This document shows, one piece after another, positions 39,982 to 48,390 of a stretch of 64,000 nt of DNA (positions are counted from its first letter, which is position 1; each line of letters begins with the position of its first letter). The notes beneath the pieces are model-generated. The model did no database searches, was not told where the DNA came from, and saw only the letters and a list, made by a program, of their open reading frames with translations. Source of the stretch: Brachybacterium sp. Z12 (GTDB lineage Bacteria > Actinomycetota > Actinomycetes > Actinomycetales > Dermabacteraceae); the NCBI RefSeq assembly GCF_014400405.1, contig NZ_CP060496.1:496001-560000 (forward strand). The letters run 5' to 3'. The translations under genes were made by a program, and so were the position numbers.

Positions 39982-40763
39982 ATGCGCATCGCACTGATCG
40001 GCGGCAAGGGCGGCGTGGGCAGCGCCCTCGTCGAAGCCTGGAAGGACGAGCACGAGCTGACCGTCCTGGACCTGAGCCCGGAGCCCGTGGACGGTGTCCG
40101 CGACGTCGTGGGACGGGCCGAGGACCCGGACGCGCTCGCCGCAACGCTCGACGGGGTGGACGCGGTCGTCCACCTGGCCGTCCTGCTGCCGCGCGGGACC
40201 GAGGCCGAGCAGCTGCCCGGCACCGCCGAGGCGGTCTCGACCAACGTCGGCGCGGTGCTGCTTGCACTGCGCATGGCCCGCCTGGCGGGTGCCCGCTCCT
40301 TCGTGCACATCAGTTCGCTGTCGGTGTTCGCGCAGTACAGCTTCACGCCGATCCCCGCCGGTGCTCAGCCCGACGCGACGGAGCTGTACGGGCTCACCAA
40401 GCGCCTGGCCGAGAGTGCCCTGCAAATCGCCGCCGAGGGGGAGCCGCCCACCCCCGAGGAGGGGCCGATCACGGTGACCTCGCTGCGGCTGGCCTATCCC
40501 ACCACCGCCGAGGACTGGCCGCGCTGGAAGAGCCCCGTGGTGCCGGACGAGGACGCCGAGATGGTGCGCATGAAGGACGGAACCCCGCACCCCGCGATGC
40601 ATCCTGAGGACTTGACCGCCGCCGTGTGGGCCGCACTGAACCGGGACCGCGGCGGGCCGTTCGAGGCGATCGCCGTGAGTTCCGCGCCTCATGCGCTCGA
40701 CGACGACGCAGCCCAGCGCCTGCTGGGCTGGCGGGCCGTCACGTGCTCGAGCCCGGAGCCTGA
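39982..40763 (+). CDS. NAD(P)-dependent epimerase/SDR protein (end uncertain)
   Basis: About 260 residues. Extended SDR pattern: MRIALIGGKGGVGSALVEAW (nucleotide binding), VVHLAVLLPRG, SFVHISSLSVFAQYS, and catalytic Y-x-x-x-K in ELYGLTKRLAESAL. In the given frame translation runs past 40763 to 41091 across the terminator and the opposite-strand L31 gene. A one-base shift near 40740 gives HVLEPGA and a stop at 40761-40763 inside the terminator hairpin, which I take as the true end. Likely acts on a nucleotide sugar or small carbonyl substrate; unknown. Confidence 0.7.
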
Positions 40764-40778
40764 ACAGGCCCCGGGCTC
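40749..40778. terminator. Bidirectional terminator between SDR and L31 genes
   Basis: GAGCCCGG-A-GCCTG / CAGGC-C-CCGGGCTC forms a 13-bp stem with one mismatch and a two-base gap. The likely SDR stop codon lies within it. It separates convergent genes. Confidence 0.7.
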
Positions 40779-40797
40779 GGCGGAGATCGTGCGGGGG

Positions 40798-41073
40798 TCA
40801 GGCCGTGGCGCTGCGGGCGGGCACGACCTTGTCGGCGTAGCGGCGGCGGAAGCGTTCGATGCGGCCGGCGGTGTCGACGACCGTGCCCTTGCGGCCCGTC
40901 CAGAAGGGATGCGATGCCGCAGAGATCTCGACGTCGATCACCGGGTACTCGCGACCGTCCTCCCAACTCACCCTCTGTTCCGAGGTGCGGGTGGAGTTCG
41001 TGAGGAAGGCAGTCCCGGCGCTGCGGTCACGGAACACGACGGGGCGGTAGTCGGGGTGGATGTTCTTCTGCAT
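40798..41073 (-). CDS. rpmE2: 50S ribosomal protein L31 type B
   Basis: 91 residues. The L31 pattern [28 protein letters not shown] and [28 protein letters not shown] is complete. The zinc-binding CxxC of type A L31 is absent, so this is the zinc-independent form that usually replaces type A under zinc limitation. GGAGGAG lies seven bases before the ATG. No Zur-like box was found upstream by eye. A shortened paralog lies directly upstream in the same direction. Confidence 0.92.
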   Translation of the reverse strand: MQKNIHPDYRPVVFRDRSAGTAFLTNSTRTSEQRVSWEDGREYPVIDVEISAASHPFWTGRKGTVVDTAGRIERFRRRYADKVVPARSATA

Positions 41074-41183
41074 GAGGATCTCCTCCGTTGATGACTGAAA
41101 GTTCAACGGTGGAGAGAGGGGTCGGATATTCCCTCCGGGAGCCCTGGCTTTCGAGCATCCAGACGCCCCGGCCTCATGACGAA

Positions 41184-41241
41184 CGAGCCGTGGGCCGCGC
41201 GCCTCCATGCGCACGCTTGAAGGCACGCGACCCACGGCTCG
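41184..41241 (-). terminator. Long hairpin between the two L31 genes
   Basis: Arms CGAGCCGTGGG (41184-41194) and CCCACGGCTCG (41231-41241) pair perfectly, with further inner pairing (CGCG-GCCT / AGGC-CGCG). It begins 50 bases after the paralog stop and probably ends its transcript. Confidence 0.6.
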
Positions 41242-41291
41242 CTGTCGGGCTCGGCTCGGTGTTCGGCAGCCCTGTTGTGGAACTGCCTGGT

Positions 41292-41528
41292 TCAGGCCGA
41301 GGCGCCGACCAGCTCGCGCTGGGAGGAGTCGGCCTGCTGGCGCGCGAGATGCGCGGCGGAGGACAGGTCCACCTCGACGACGGGGTAGATGTTCCCGTCC
41401 TTCCAGGTGGTGGTGTGCTCCGAGGTGCGGGTCGAGCGGGTCAGGTAGCGCAGGCCCGCGCTCTGATCGCGGAAGACGACCAGGTGGGACTGCATTCGGT
41501 GCTCGGGATTCTTGGTCTTGTACTGCAT
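41292..41528 (-). CDS. Divergent L31 type B paralog with altered C-terminus
   Basis: 78 residues. The first ~52 residues align with L31 type B ([47 protein letters not shown]). The conserved HPF(W/Y)TGK and DTAGRVxRF segments are replaced by [18 protein letters not shown], so the part that bridges the ribosomal subunits is missing. AAGGAG lies six bases before the ATG, so it is likely translated. It could be a specialised ribosomal protein, a hibernation-type variant or a decaying copy; a frame break near the end could also hide a normal tail. Confidence 0.75.
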   Translation of the reverse strand: MQYKTKNPEHRMQSHLVVFRDQSAGLRYLTRSTRTSEHTTTWKDGNIYPVVEVDLSSAAHLARQQADSSQRELVGASA

Positions 41529-41981
41529 GGATACTCCTTCGAAGTCGGCCCTGGGCCGACGGATGTCTGGGTCCGGCAGGGGTGCCGGGATGCGCGAGCT
41601 GCGCGGGGCGCGAACTGTCCGCTGGGGCGGACGATCGCAGGCCGGGTCCCGCTGGGGCGGTTCCGTAGCCGGTGGCGCGCACCTGCCTCGACGCTCCACG
41701 GGAGGCCGCCGAGTCGGCGGGATGGAGGCGGCGCGGGGGCGCAGGCCCTGCGAGCTGGGCTCGGGACGCTCTGCCTCCATGGCAGTGCGCGAGCCTCGGG
41801 TTCGCAGTGGTCGAGAGGCGGGTTTACCGCCCGGACGGCGGGTCTCTCCGCCAGGTGACGATGCGTCGTCGGTCCTCTTCACGAGCTCGACCACCCGTGA
41901 ACTCGTAGGACGCTACCAGGGAACAACGGGAAAGCCCAGGGGTTTATTCCTTCGGACGGACGTGGGTCACGTGGGCGGGGC
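41529..41981. other. Gene-free stretch upstream of the L31 paralog
   Basis: 453 bases. No frame here has a supported gene: the open frames lack ribosome-binding sites and family signatures. It should contain the L31 paralog promoter. No zinc-regulator-like palindrome was seen. Confidence 0.5.
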
Positions 41982-42548
41982 TCAGCCTTCGGCGTCGTGG
42001 CGGTGGCCCTTGCGGGCCTCGGGGTCCACGATCAGCAGCACGTCCACCGGCCCGCCCTCGGCGCCGAAGGCGTGAGGGAGCATGGTGTCGAACTCGGCGG
42101 ACTGGTTCGTCTGGACCCGGTAGCGGCGCTCGCCCAGCAGGAGAGTGAGCGTGCCGGAGAGCACCACCAGCCATTCGTGGCCGGGGTGGGCGCGCATCCG
42201 AGAGGGCTCCGAGGGTGGCCCTGTGACGCGCTGCCGCAGGAGCACCAGGTCGGGGGAGTGGCGGATCCGCCAGCGCAGCGCCTCCACCCCGTGGTCGGTG
42301 ATCGGATGGGAGACGACCTCCTCCTCCTGGGTCTCGACCAATGCGTCCAAGCTCGTGTCCAGCGCTCGGGCGAGGGTGACGAGCTGGTCGAGCGCCAGGC
42401 GCCGCTGCCCGTTCTCGATCCGGGACAGCGTCGAGGAGCTCACATGGGCCCGCCCGGCGAGCTCCCCGAGGGAGAGCCCCTGGGCGAGACGCAGGGCACG
42501 GATCCGTTGCCGCACAAGGCCGTCGACATCCCCAATGTTTTGCGTCAT
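41982..42548 (-). CDS. XRE-family regulator with C-terminal cupin domain
   Basis: 188 residues from ATG 42548. N-terminal helix-turn-helix (LRLAQGLSLGELAGRAHVSSSTLSRIENGQ) and a cupin barrel (HPGHEWLVVLSGTLTLLLGERRYRVQTNQSAEFDTMLPHAF). Such proteins sense a small ligand in the cupin and often control the divergent gene. The start is set at 42548, not 42575, since the latter would overlap the control region. TTGCG-N5-CGCAA (42540-42554) overlaps the start codon. It is divergent from the flavoprotein gene with 47 bp between the starts. Confidence 0.85.
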   Translation of the reverse strand: MTQNIGDVDGLVRQRIRALRLAQGLSLGELAGRAHVSSSTLSRIENGQRRLALDQLVTLARALDTSLDALVETQEEEVVSHPITDHGVEALRWRIRHSPDLVLLRQRVTGPPSEPSRMRAHPGHEWLVVLSGTLTLLLGERRYRVQTNQSAEFDTMLPHAFGAEGGPVDVLLIVDPEARKGHRHDAEG

Positions 42549-42554
42549 GCGCAA
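42540..42554. promoter_or_regulatory. Operator candidate overlapping the XRE gene start
   Basis: TTGCG TCATG CGCAA is an inverted repeat whose centre is the XRE gene start codon region. It suits autoregulation and control of the divergent flavoprotein gene. Confidence 0.45.
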
Positions 42555-42595
42555 GAGGCTATGCATGTGCGGCAATGCTGTCTAGCGTCGTCGGC

Positions 42596-43606
42596 ATGAC
42601 TGCACCAGTGACTCCCGACTCCCTCGCCCTTACCGATGACCTGCTCGACGCCGTCGTGATCGGCGGTGGCGCCGCCGGGCTGAACGGCGCGCTGATGCTG
42701 GCCCGCTCCCGCCGCTCGGTCGTCGTGATCGACAGCGGCGATCCCCGCAACGCCCCGGCCGAGGGGATCCACGCCCTGCTCGGCAACGAGGGCACCCCGC
42801 CCGCCGAATACCTCGAGCGAGGCCGCGCGGAGGTGCGCCAGTACGGCGGCGTCATCGTTCCCGGCACGGTCACATCTGTCCGCGCCGCGGAGCCGTCGGC
42901 CGACGGGGACCTGCGCTTCACCGTTGACCTCGCCGACGGCCGCCGCCTCACCGCCCGGCGACTGCTGATCGCCACCGGCATCCGGGACGGGCTGCCCGAT
43001 ATCCCGGGCCTCGCCGAGCACTGGGGTCGCAATCTTGTGCACTGCCCCTTCTGCCACGGCTGGGAGGTGCGCGACCAGGCCATCGGCGTGATCGCGACCC
43101 GCCCCATGTCCCTCCACCAGGCGCTGATGTTCCGCGCCCTCACCGAAGACCTCACCGTGTTCGCCGCCGACGGGCTCGAGATCGACCCCGCCACCCGTGA
43201 ACGCTTCGACGCCCTCGGCATCACCCTCATCGAGACCCCGGTCAAGGAGATCGTCGCGGACGCCGAGGGTGGTGTCGCCGGAGTGCGGCTCGTGGGCGGA
43301 GAGCTCGTGCCGCGCTCGGTGCTCACGGCCGCGACCGACATGACTCCTCGCCTGGACGGACTCGACGAGCTCGGGCTCACCCTCGAGGAGCTCCCCGCCG
43401 GGATGGGGAAGAAGATCGCCACCGGCAACGCCGGCGCCACCGACATCTCCGGGGTGTGGGTCGCGGGCAACGCCGCGGACCCCGCCGCACAGGTCGGTGC
43501 CTCCGCCGCCGGCGGTGCGCTCGCCGGCGGTCACATCCACGGAATGCTCGTGATGGCCGACGCCGACGCCGCGGTCGCCGCCCACCGCGCCCGCAGCGCC
43601 GCGTGA
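42596..43606 (+). CDS. Thioredoxin reductase-like FAD/NAD(P) oxidoreductase
   Basis: 336 residues, intact. FAD-binding DAVVIGGGAAGLNGALMLARSRRSVVVIDSG and an active-site CxxC in HCPFCHGWEVRD place it in the low-molecular-weight thioredoxin reductase family. The FAD-contacting C-terminus reads VWVAGNAADPAAQVGASAAGGALAG. The NAD(P)-binding half lacks a typical GxGxxA/G motif (IGVIATRPMSLHQALMFRAL), so it may use ferredoxin or another electron donor, or act as an oxidase as in gliotoxin-type enzymes. No thioredoxin gene is adjacent. Divergent from and probably controlled by the XRE-cupin regulator. Confidence 0.85.
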   Translation: MTAPVTPDSLALTDDLLDAVVIGGGAAGLNGALMLARSRRSVVVIDSGDPRNAPAEGIHALLGNEGTPPAEYLERGRAEVRQYGGVIVPGTVTSVRAAEPSADGDLRFTVDLADGRRLTARRLLIATGIRDGLPDIPGLAEHWGRNLVHCPFCHGWEVRDQAIGVIATRPMSLHQALMFRALTEDLTVFAADGLEIDPATRERFDALGITLIETPVKEIVADAEGGVAGVRLVGGELVPRSVLTAATDMTPRLDGLDELGLTLEELPAGMGKKIATGNAGATDISGVWVAGNAADPAAQVGASAAGGALAGGHIHGMLVMADADAAVAAHRARSAA

Positions 43607-43677
43607 GGGGGCGGCATCACGTGAGGGGCACCCACCGCGTGTGAGGGGCACCCACCGCATGAGGGGGCATCCATCGC
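43602..43677. repeat. 20-bp tandem repeat, about four units
   Basis: Two identical units GTGAGGGGCACCCACCGC (43621-43638 and 43641-43658) with a 20-base period are flanked by degenerate copies on both sides (43602-43620 and 43659-43677). The first degenerate copy includes the flavoprotein stop codon, so the repeat grew from the gene end. Confidence 0.75.
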
Positions 43678-43678
43678 G

Positions 43679-43736
43679 CGAGCGGGGCAAAGTTGGGGAA
43701 ATAGCGGACCCTATTTCCCCAACTTTGCCCCGCTCG
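43679..43736. terminator. Perfect 26-bp stem with 6-base loop between convergent genes
   Basis: Arms 43679-43704 and 43711-43736 are exact complements around CGGACC. The arm contains AAAGTTGGGGAAATAG, unusually AT-rich for this genome. It works as a bidirectional terminator in position, but its perfection and composition suggest a repeated palindromic element. Confidence 0.8.
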
Positions 43737-43749
43737 ATGGGGGCCCCGC

Positions 43750-44702
43750 TCAGCGCCGACGGTCGCGGCGGGCCTTGAGCCAGCCGTCGATGATGTCCCA
43801 GACCGAGCCGCCGACGATCGACGCCGCGAGGATCACGGCGATGATGCGCACGGTCGGTGCGTCCACGCCGTTGGAGTGCAGCACGATGTCCACGAACTCG
43901 GGGTTCACCAGCTCGGCGCGGCCGATCAGCGTGAGCGCCCAGCTCATGAACAGCACCGCCAGCGCGGTGTTGGCTGCTGCGAGGCCCGCCGTCCAGCGTC
44001 GACGGATCAGCACCGTCATCGCCAGCACGACGTCGAGGGCCAGCAGGGCGACAAGGGCGAGGATCCACCCGGGCCATAGCCCGGGGTTCAGGATCGGCAG
44101 GGTCTCCCCGTCGATCCGCACCACGCCCCGGAGCTGGTCCCAGAGCAGCGCGGCGGTGAACAGTCCGGCGAGCACGACCGAGGCGATCGCGTCAGTCCGG
44201 CCGGAGCCGGAGCTCTGCAACTCGGGAAGCTGGTCGGGGCCCCAGCTGGTGCCGGTCTCCGCCCCGCTGCGCTCGAGGACCACGAAGACCACGGTCACCC
44301 AGAAGGCCACGTGGACGGCGGAGCTGAGGCCCACGCCGAGGGACTCCCGATCAGCGTGCCGAGCGGCGCGTCGACCAATGCCTGGCTGATGGCCACACCC
44401 ACCACGGCGACCGCGGGGACGATCCACAGCAGCAACTTCAGCAGGCGCCGCCAGACCAGGAAGTAGCGCGGTCCGATCAGGTGCAGCGGGCGGTCGGCGT
44501 ACTCGGCGGCGAGGATCGCGGGATCGCCGAGCTCGGTGAGCACGGCGCGCTCGGCCGCGGGCGGCTCCTCGCCCTGGTCGATCCGCGCCTCGGTGGCGTC
44601 CATGATCAGGGCGGTGAGCTCGGTGCGGACATCGTCCTGCGTCGCTGCGGGCAGGCCGGCGATCGCGGCCCGGAGATAACGCTCGGTGAGTTCGGTGTTC
44701 AT
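43750..44702 (-). CDS. HAAS-domain membrane protein paired with PadR regulator (one frame break)
   Basis: About 315 residues. The N-terminal cytoplasmic helical domain (TERYLRAAIAGLPAATQDDVRTELTALIMDATEARIDQG) resembles HAAS/permease-prefix signalling domains that accompany PadR regulators. About six hydrophobic helices follow (LLKLLLWIVPAVAVVGVAI onward). The frame breaks near 44345 (between LIG and ESLGVGLSSAVHVAFW). GAGGAG precedes the ATG, and it starts one base after the PadR stop, so the two are cotranscribed. Such pairs sense membrane or drug stress; the precise role is unknown. Confidence 0.75.
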
Positions 44703-44703
44703 G

Positions 44704-45051
44704 TCAGGACTCCTCGTTCGTGGGGGCGTCTGCGGTGAGGGAGGCGATGGCGCCGGTGAGCGCACGCCATTCGCTGGTGAGCGTGTCGGCGAGCTGCTCG
44801 CCGGCGGCCGAGGAGCGGTAGAACTTCCGCGGCCGGGCCTCGTCGGTGTTCCACTCGCTGGTCAGGAATCCCTGCTTCTCGAGGCGGCGCAGCAGGGGGT
44901 AGAGCGTGTTGGCGTCCGTCACGAAACCGTGACGGGCAAGGTCTTCGAGCAGGCCGTAGCCGTACCCAGGGGCGCGCAGCAGCTGCAGGCAGGCGAGCAC
45001 GACGGTGCCTCGCCGCAGCTCCTGCAGGTGGATGTCGAAGGTGTCGCTCAT
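44704..45051 (-). CDS. PadR family transcriptional regulator
   Basis: 115 residues. Winged helix with PGYGYGLLEDLARHGFVTDANTLYPLLRRLEKQGFLTSEW and a short C-terminal helix (GEQLADTLTSEWRALTGAIASL) for dimerisation, i.e. subfamily 2. ATG 45051 is chosen because the upstream in-frame codons contain the operator-like repeats. It is cotranscribed with the HAAS protein and presumably autoregulated through the GTGTG/CACAC repeats directly upstream. Confidence 0.9.
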   Translation of the reverse strand: MSDTFDIHLQELRRGTVVLACLQLLRAPGYGYGLLEDLARHGFVTDANTLYPLLRRLEKQGFLTSEWNTDEARPRKFYRSSAAGEQLADTLTSEWRALTGAIASLTADAPTNEES

Positions 45052-45055
45052 GCGC

Positions 45056-45080
45056 CACACCATAGTGTGTGAGGCACACT
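45056..45080. promoter_or_regulatory. Overlapping palindromes, PadR operator candidate
   Basis: CACAC (45056-45060), GTGTG (45065-45069) and CACACT (45075-45080) make two overlapping inverted repeats (CACAC-N4-GTGTG and AGTGTG-N5-CACACT) five bases upstream of the PadR start. Confidence 0.55.
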
Positions 45081-45230
45081 GTTGGCAATGGGGCACTGTC
45101 GTGCAACGTGTGGTCCTGCTTGCATCGTCGGCGCGGAGCCGCGCGAACCGACCGGTCCATCCTTCGGATCCGGGGCGGTGCGCCTTGTACTGTCGGCCTC
45201 CCCAGCAGGCGCCGACGAAGGATGACCGGG

Positions 45231-45713
45231 ATGACCGAGCAGACCCTCACCCAGCAGGACGTCGTGGAGAGGCTCCGCCGCGCGGACCTGGCCATGCTCA
45301 CCACCGCCCTCCCGGATGGGAGCCTGCTGTCCCACCCGATGTCGATCCAGGGAGTCTCCGAGAGCGTCGACGTCTGGTTCTTCCTCGCGCTCGACGGTGG
45401 GCAGGCCGAGGCGCTGCGCGGCGACCCGCACGTGAACCTCGCTGTCTCCGAGGCCGGCTCCTGGCTCTCCGTCGCCGGCCGAGCCGCGATCGTCGAGGAC
45501 CGCGCTGTGATCGACGAGCTGTGGAACGAGCAGGCTCGTGAGTACTTCCCGGACGGCAAGGAGGATCCGAACCTCGGCCTGCTGCGCGTCAGCGGCGATT
45601 CCGCTCAGTTCTGGGGGCTGCCTGGCGGGAAGGTGGCCGGGGTCGCTCAGATCGTGAAGGCGAAGGTCACCGGCGATCAGCCTCCGGGCGGCACCGGCAC
45701 CGTCGAGCTCTGA
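45231..45713 (+). CDS. Pyridoxamine 5'-phosphate oxidase-like flavin protein
   Basis: 160 residues, split beta-barrel FMN-binding fold of the general stress protein 26 type: LRRADLAMLTTALPDGSLLSHPMSIQ, VWFFLALDGGQAEALRGDPHVNLAVSE and WLSVAGRAAIVEDRAVIDELWN. ATG 45231 is chosen because AAGGA lies eight bases upstream; the ATG at 45222 overlaps that site. The family binds FMN or F420 and reduces or protects flavins and other compounds; the true reaction is unknown. The propeller gene follows after 5 bp. Confidence 0.85.
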   Translation: MTEQTLTQQDVVERLRRADLAMLTTALPDGSLLSHPMSIQGVSESVDVWFFLALDGGQAEALRGDPHVNLAVSEAGSWLSVAGRAAIVEDRAVIDELWNEQAREYFPDGKEDPNLGLLRVSGDSAQFWGLPGGKVAGVAQIVKAKVTGDQPPGGTGTVEL

Positions 45714-45718
45714 GCGCC

Positions 45719-46597
45719 ATGCCCCGCACCCTCGCCGCCGGCCAGCGCTGCCGCGTTCGTGTGCTCGATGTCGACACCGGCGAGGATCGTGTGGTCCACG
45801 AATCCGACCAGGTGCTCTACGAGGCGCCGAACTGGACCGCCGACGGCCGCTGGCTGATCATCAACGGCGACGGCCACCTGTTCCGGCTCGCCGTGAGCGG
45901 CGGGGAGCCGCAGCGGATCGAGCTCGGGGACCTTCCCGCGCTGAACAACGATCACGTGCTGAGCCCCGACGGGCACCACATCTACCTCTCCGCCGACGAC
46001 GGTCACATCCACCGCGCCCCGCTCACGGGCGGCCCCGCCACCCGGATCACGCACGATGAGGACCGGCTGCATTTCCTGCACGGGGTCAGCCCCGACGGCG
46101 CCACCCTCGCGTACGTCGGTGTGGAGCGGCTGGCCGACGGCACCTGGTTGCCGCCCAACGTGTTCGTGCTCCCCTCCCGCGGCGGCCCGGCGACTCAGCT
46201 CACGGACGACGAGCACCCTGACGACGGCGCCGAGTACTCACCCGACGGGCGCTGGATCTACTTCAACTCGGAGCGGGGCAGCACCCGCCCGGGACATGCG
46301 CAGCTTTTCCGCATGCGCCCCGACGGCACCGGGATCGAACAGCTCACGGCCGATGAGCGCGTGAACTGGTCCCCCCCCCTCTCGCCCGACGGCGCGCGGC
46401 TGGCCTACGTCAGCTTCCCGCCCGGCACCCAGGGGCATCCCGCGGACCGCGAGGTGATCCTCCGCCTCGCTGCTGCGGAGGGCACGGGCCTCCGCGACCT
46501 CGTCCGCCTGCACGGCGGGCAGGGCACGATGAACGTGAACAGCTGGGCGCCGGACTCGCGGAGCCTTGCGTACGTGGACTATCCGCTGGGGGACTGA
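45719..46597 (+). CDS. TolB-like six-bladed beta-propeller protein
   Basis: 292 residues. Repeated blades with WD40-like PD40 signatures: APNWTADGRWLIINGDGHLFRL, VLSPDGHHIYLSADDGHIHRA, EYSPDGRWIYFNSERG, PLSPDGARLAYVSFPPG and SWAPDSRSLAYVDYPL. No signal peptide, so it is cytoplasmic despite the TolB resemblance. Five bp after the flavin protein gene, so cotranscribed. Its last 19 bp overlap the 3' end of the ABC ATPase gene on the other strand. Probably a binding or signalling protein; function unknown. Confidence 0.8.
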   Translation: MPRTLAAGQRCRVRVLDVDTGEDRVVHESDQVLYEAPNWTADGRWLIINGDGHLFRLAVSGGEPQRIELGDLPALNNDHVLSPDGHHIYLSADDGHIHRAPLTGGPATRITHDEDRLHFLHGVSPDGATLAYVGVERLADGTWLPPNVFVLPSRGGPATQLTDDEHPDDGAEYSPDGRWIYFNSERGSTRPGHAQLFRMRPDGTGIEQLTADERVNWSPPLSPDGARLAYVSFPPGTQGHPADREVILRLAAAEGTGLRDLVRLHGGQGTMNVNSWAPDSRSLAYVDYPLGD

Positions 46598-47365
46598 CCG
46601 CGGAACAGCAGCTGCGCGGTGCCGTCGGCCGCCGCGAGGCGCTCCGAGGCGACCTCATAGATTTCGCTGACCAGGACCTCGTCGAGCACCTCCGCAGGAG
46701 GCCCGTCGGCCCGGACGACGCCGCCTGCGAGCACCACCACCCGGTCGCAGTAGCGGGCGGCGAGGTTCAGATCGTGCAGCACCACCACCGTGGTCAGACG
46801 CTGGGCACGCACCAGCTGCAGCGCATGGTGCTGGGCGCCGATATCGAGGTGGTTGGTGGGCTCGTCCAGCAGCAACAGGCGGGGCTGCTGCGCGAGGGCG
46901 CGCGCGATCAGCACCCGCTGACGCTCGCCGCCGGAGAGGGAGAAGACGTCCTGCCGGGCCAGGTGCAGCGCGCCCGCGAGCTCGAGCGCTTCGGCGGCGA
47001 TCTGCTGATCGGCGCGGGTGAGGGCACCCAGGGGCGCCGCGGTGCGGGATCCTCCCCAGCATCACCGCGTCCGCCGCGGTCATCGGCAGCTCGCCGGTGC
47101 CGTCCTGGCTCATCACCGCGATGCGTCGGGCTCGCTCCCGCCCGGAGAGGCCCGCGAGGTCGTGCCCCTCGAGCAGGACCCGGCCTGAGTCCGGCACCAG
47201 CTCGCGGTGGAGGATCCGCAGGGCGGTGGTCTTCCCGCTGCCGTTGGGTCCCACCAGTCCCACCACCTCGCCGTGCGCGGCGGTGAGATCAATCCCCGCG
47301 AGCACCTGGAGGTCGCCGAAGCGGTGGGTGAGCGCCCGGGCCTCGAGCAGCAGCGGAGAGCTCAC
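46579..47365 (-). CDS. Iron-siderophore/B12-type ABC transporter ATPase (frame-broken)
   Basis: About 260 residues. Walker A VGLVGPNGSGKTTALRIL, Q-loop region VMSQDGTGELPMTAADAVMLGR, Walker B RLLLLDEPTNHLD and switch VVVLHDLNLAARYCD match FecE/BtuD-type ATPases. The frame breaks near 47055, before the signature motif (read as LSGGERQR in another frame). GTG 47365 should overlap the binding-protein stop. As given, that stop is missing because of an extra base in a C5 run (47371-47375), making an apparent fusion. Supplies energy for the permease and binding protein upstream. Confidence 0.85.
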
Positions 47366-48390
47366 GGGGTCCCCCGCCTGCTCGGCCAGCCACTGGCCGA
47401 TCTGCTCGAGTCCGTCGACGATCAGTGGGGAGGCGGGTTCGACGAAGTTGAACAGCAGCGGCAGCACAGCCTGGTCGGCCACGGCGCGCAGACCGCTGAG
47501 CCGCCCGGCGCCGAGCACCTCGGAGACCGCGTCATCGCCGGAGACCTCGCCCTGGTGCAGCACGATCAGGACGTCCGGATCGGCGGCCAGGAGAGGCTCG
47601 GCGCTGATCTCGAACACCCGTTCCTCGGTGCGGACGAAGGCGTTCTCGAGGCCGAGGGCGTCCAGCTGTGCGGTCGCCATGGACAGCGTCCCGTAGGTGT
47701 ACAAGGGGCCGCCGCCGATGCTCGGGTACAGCATCGCGGCCGTGCGTGCGGTGTAGGACCCGGCGTTGGCGGTCACCGCTCCGACGCGCTGCTGCAGTGC
47801 GGTGATCAGCGCGGAAGCCTCGTCCGCGCGGTCGAAGAGCGTGCCGTAGGTGGTGATCTCGGCATACAGATCCTTGAAGGATGCACGGCTGGAGAGATCC
47901 CCGCAGAAGGTGTTCGGCACCAGCGCCTCGGCGCCCGCGGCGCGCAGACCCTCGCGGGTGAGGCCATCGGGCAGGCCGATGACCAGATCGGGCTGCTGGG
48001 AGATCACCACCTCCTGATTGATCTGCAGATGGCCCGTGGCGTCGAGATCCTCGGACAGCGCCGGGATGGCGTCGATGCGGGCCGCGAGCTCGGGGGCGAA
48101 GTAGCCCGGGGGAAGGAGCCGGCGCGGGCGACCACCCGATCCAGCACCCCGATCCCGTCGAGCAGCGTCACCGGGGAGCTCTCCAGCAGCACCACCCGCT
48201 GAGGTGGGGTCTCGAATCGCAGCTGCTCCGCGCAGTTGGCCAGCTCCAGGGGGAAGCCGTCGACGGGGCCTTGTGAGCCTGCAGTGGCGTCGGGCCCGTC
48301 GGCCGCACCGCATGCGCTCGCGCCGAGCCCGAGTGCGCCGGCCAGGCCGGTGGCGAGCAGGGTGCGGCGGCGGAGCGGGGAGGGGGTCAA
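47362..48390 (-). CDS. FecB-type substrate-binding lipoprotein (frame-broken)
   Basis: About 343 residues. The TTG start at 48390 overlaps the permease stop (TTGA). The N-terminus RRRTLLATGLAGALGLGASAC joins a Tat-like motif and lipobox. The FecB/BtuF-type body includes PQRVVLLESSPVTLLDGIGVLDRVVA, QPDLVIGLPDGLTREGLRAAG and ADPDVLIVLHQG. The frame breaks near 48115 (after ARAGSFP). Removing one C from 47371-47375 gives a stop at 47362-47364 and the normal GTGA overlap with the ATPase. It captures a metal chelate such as ferric siderophore, heme or cobalamin. Confidence 0.82.

Noticed and set aside
40764..41091. Extension of the SDR protein across the L31 gene
   Set aside because: The extension crosses a terminator hairpin and an intact opposite-strand L31 gene; a one-base shift gives a stop inside the hairpin.
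43602..43677. CRISPR array
   Set aside because: Units of 20 bases are contiguous with no spacers of constant length, so it is a tandem repeat.
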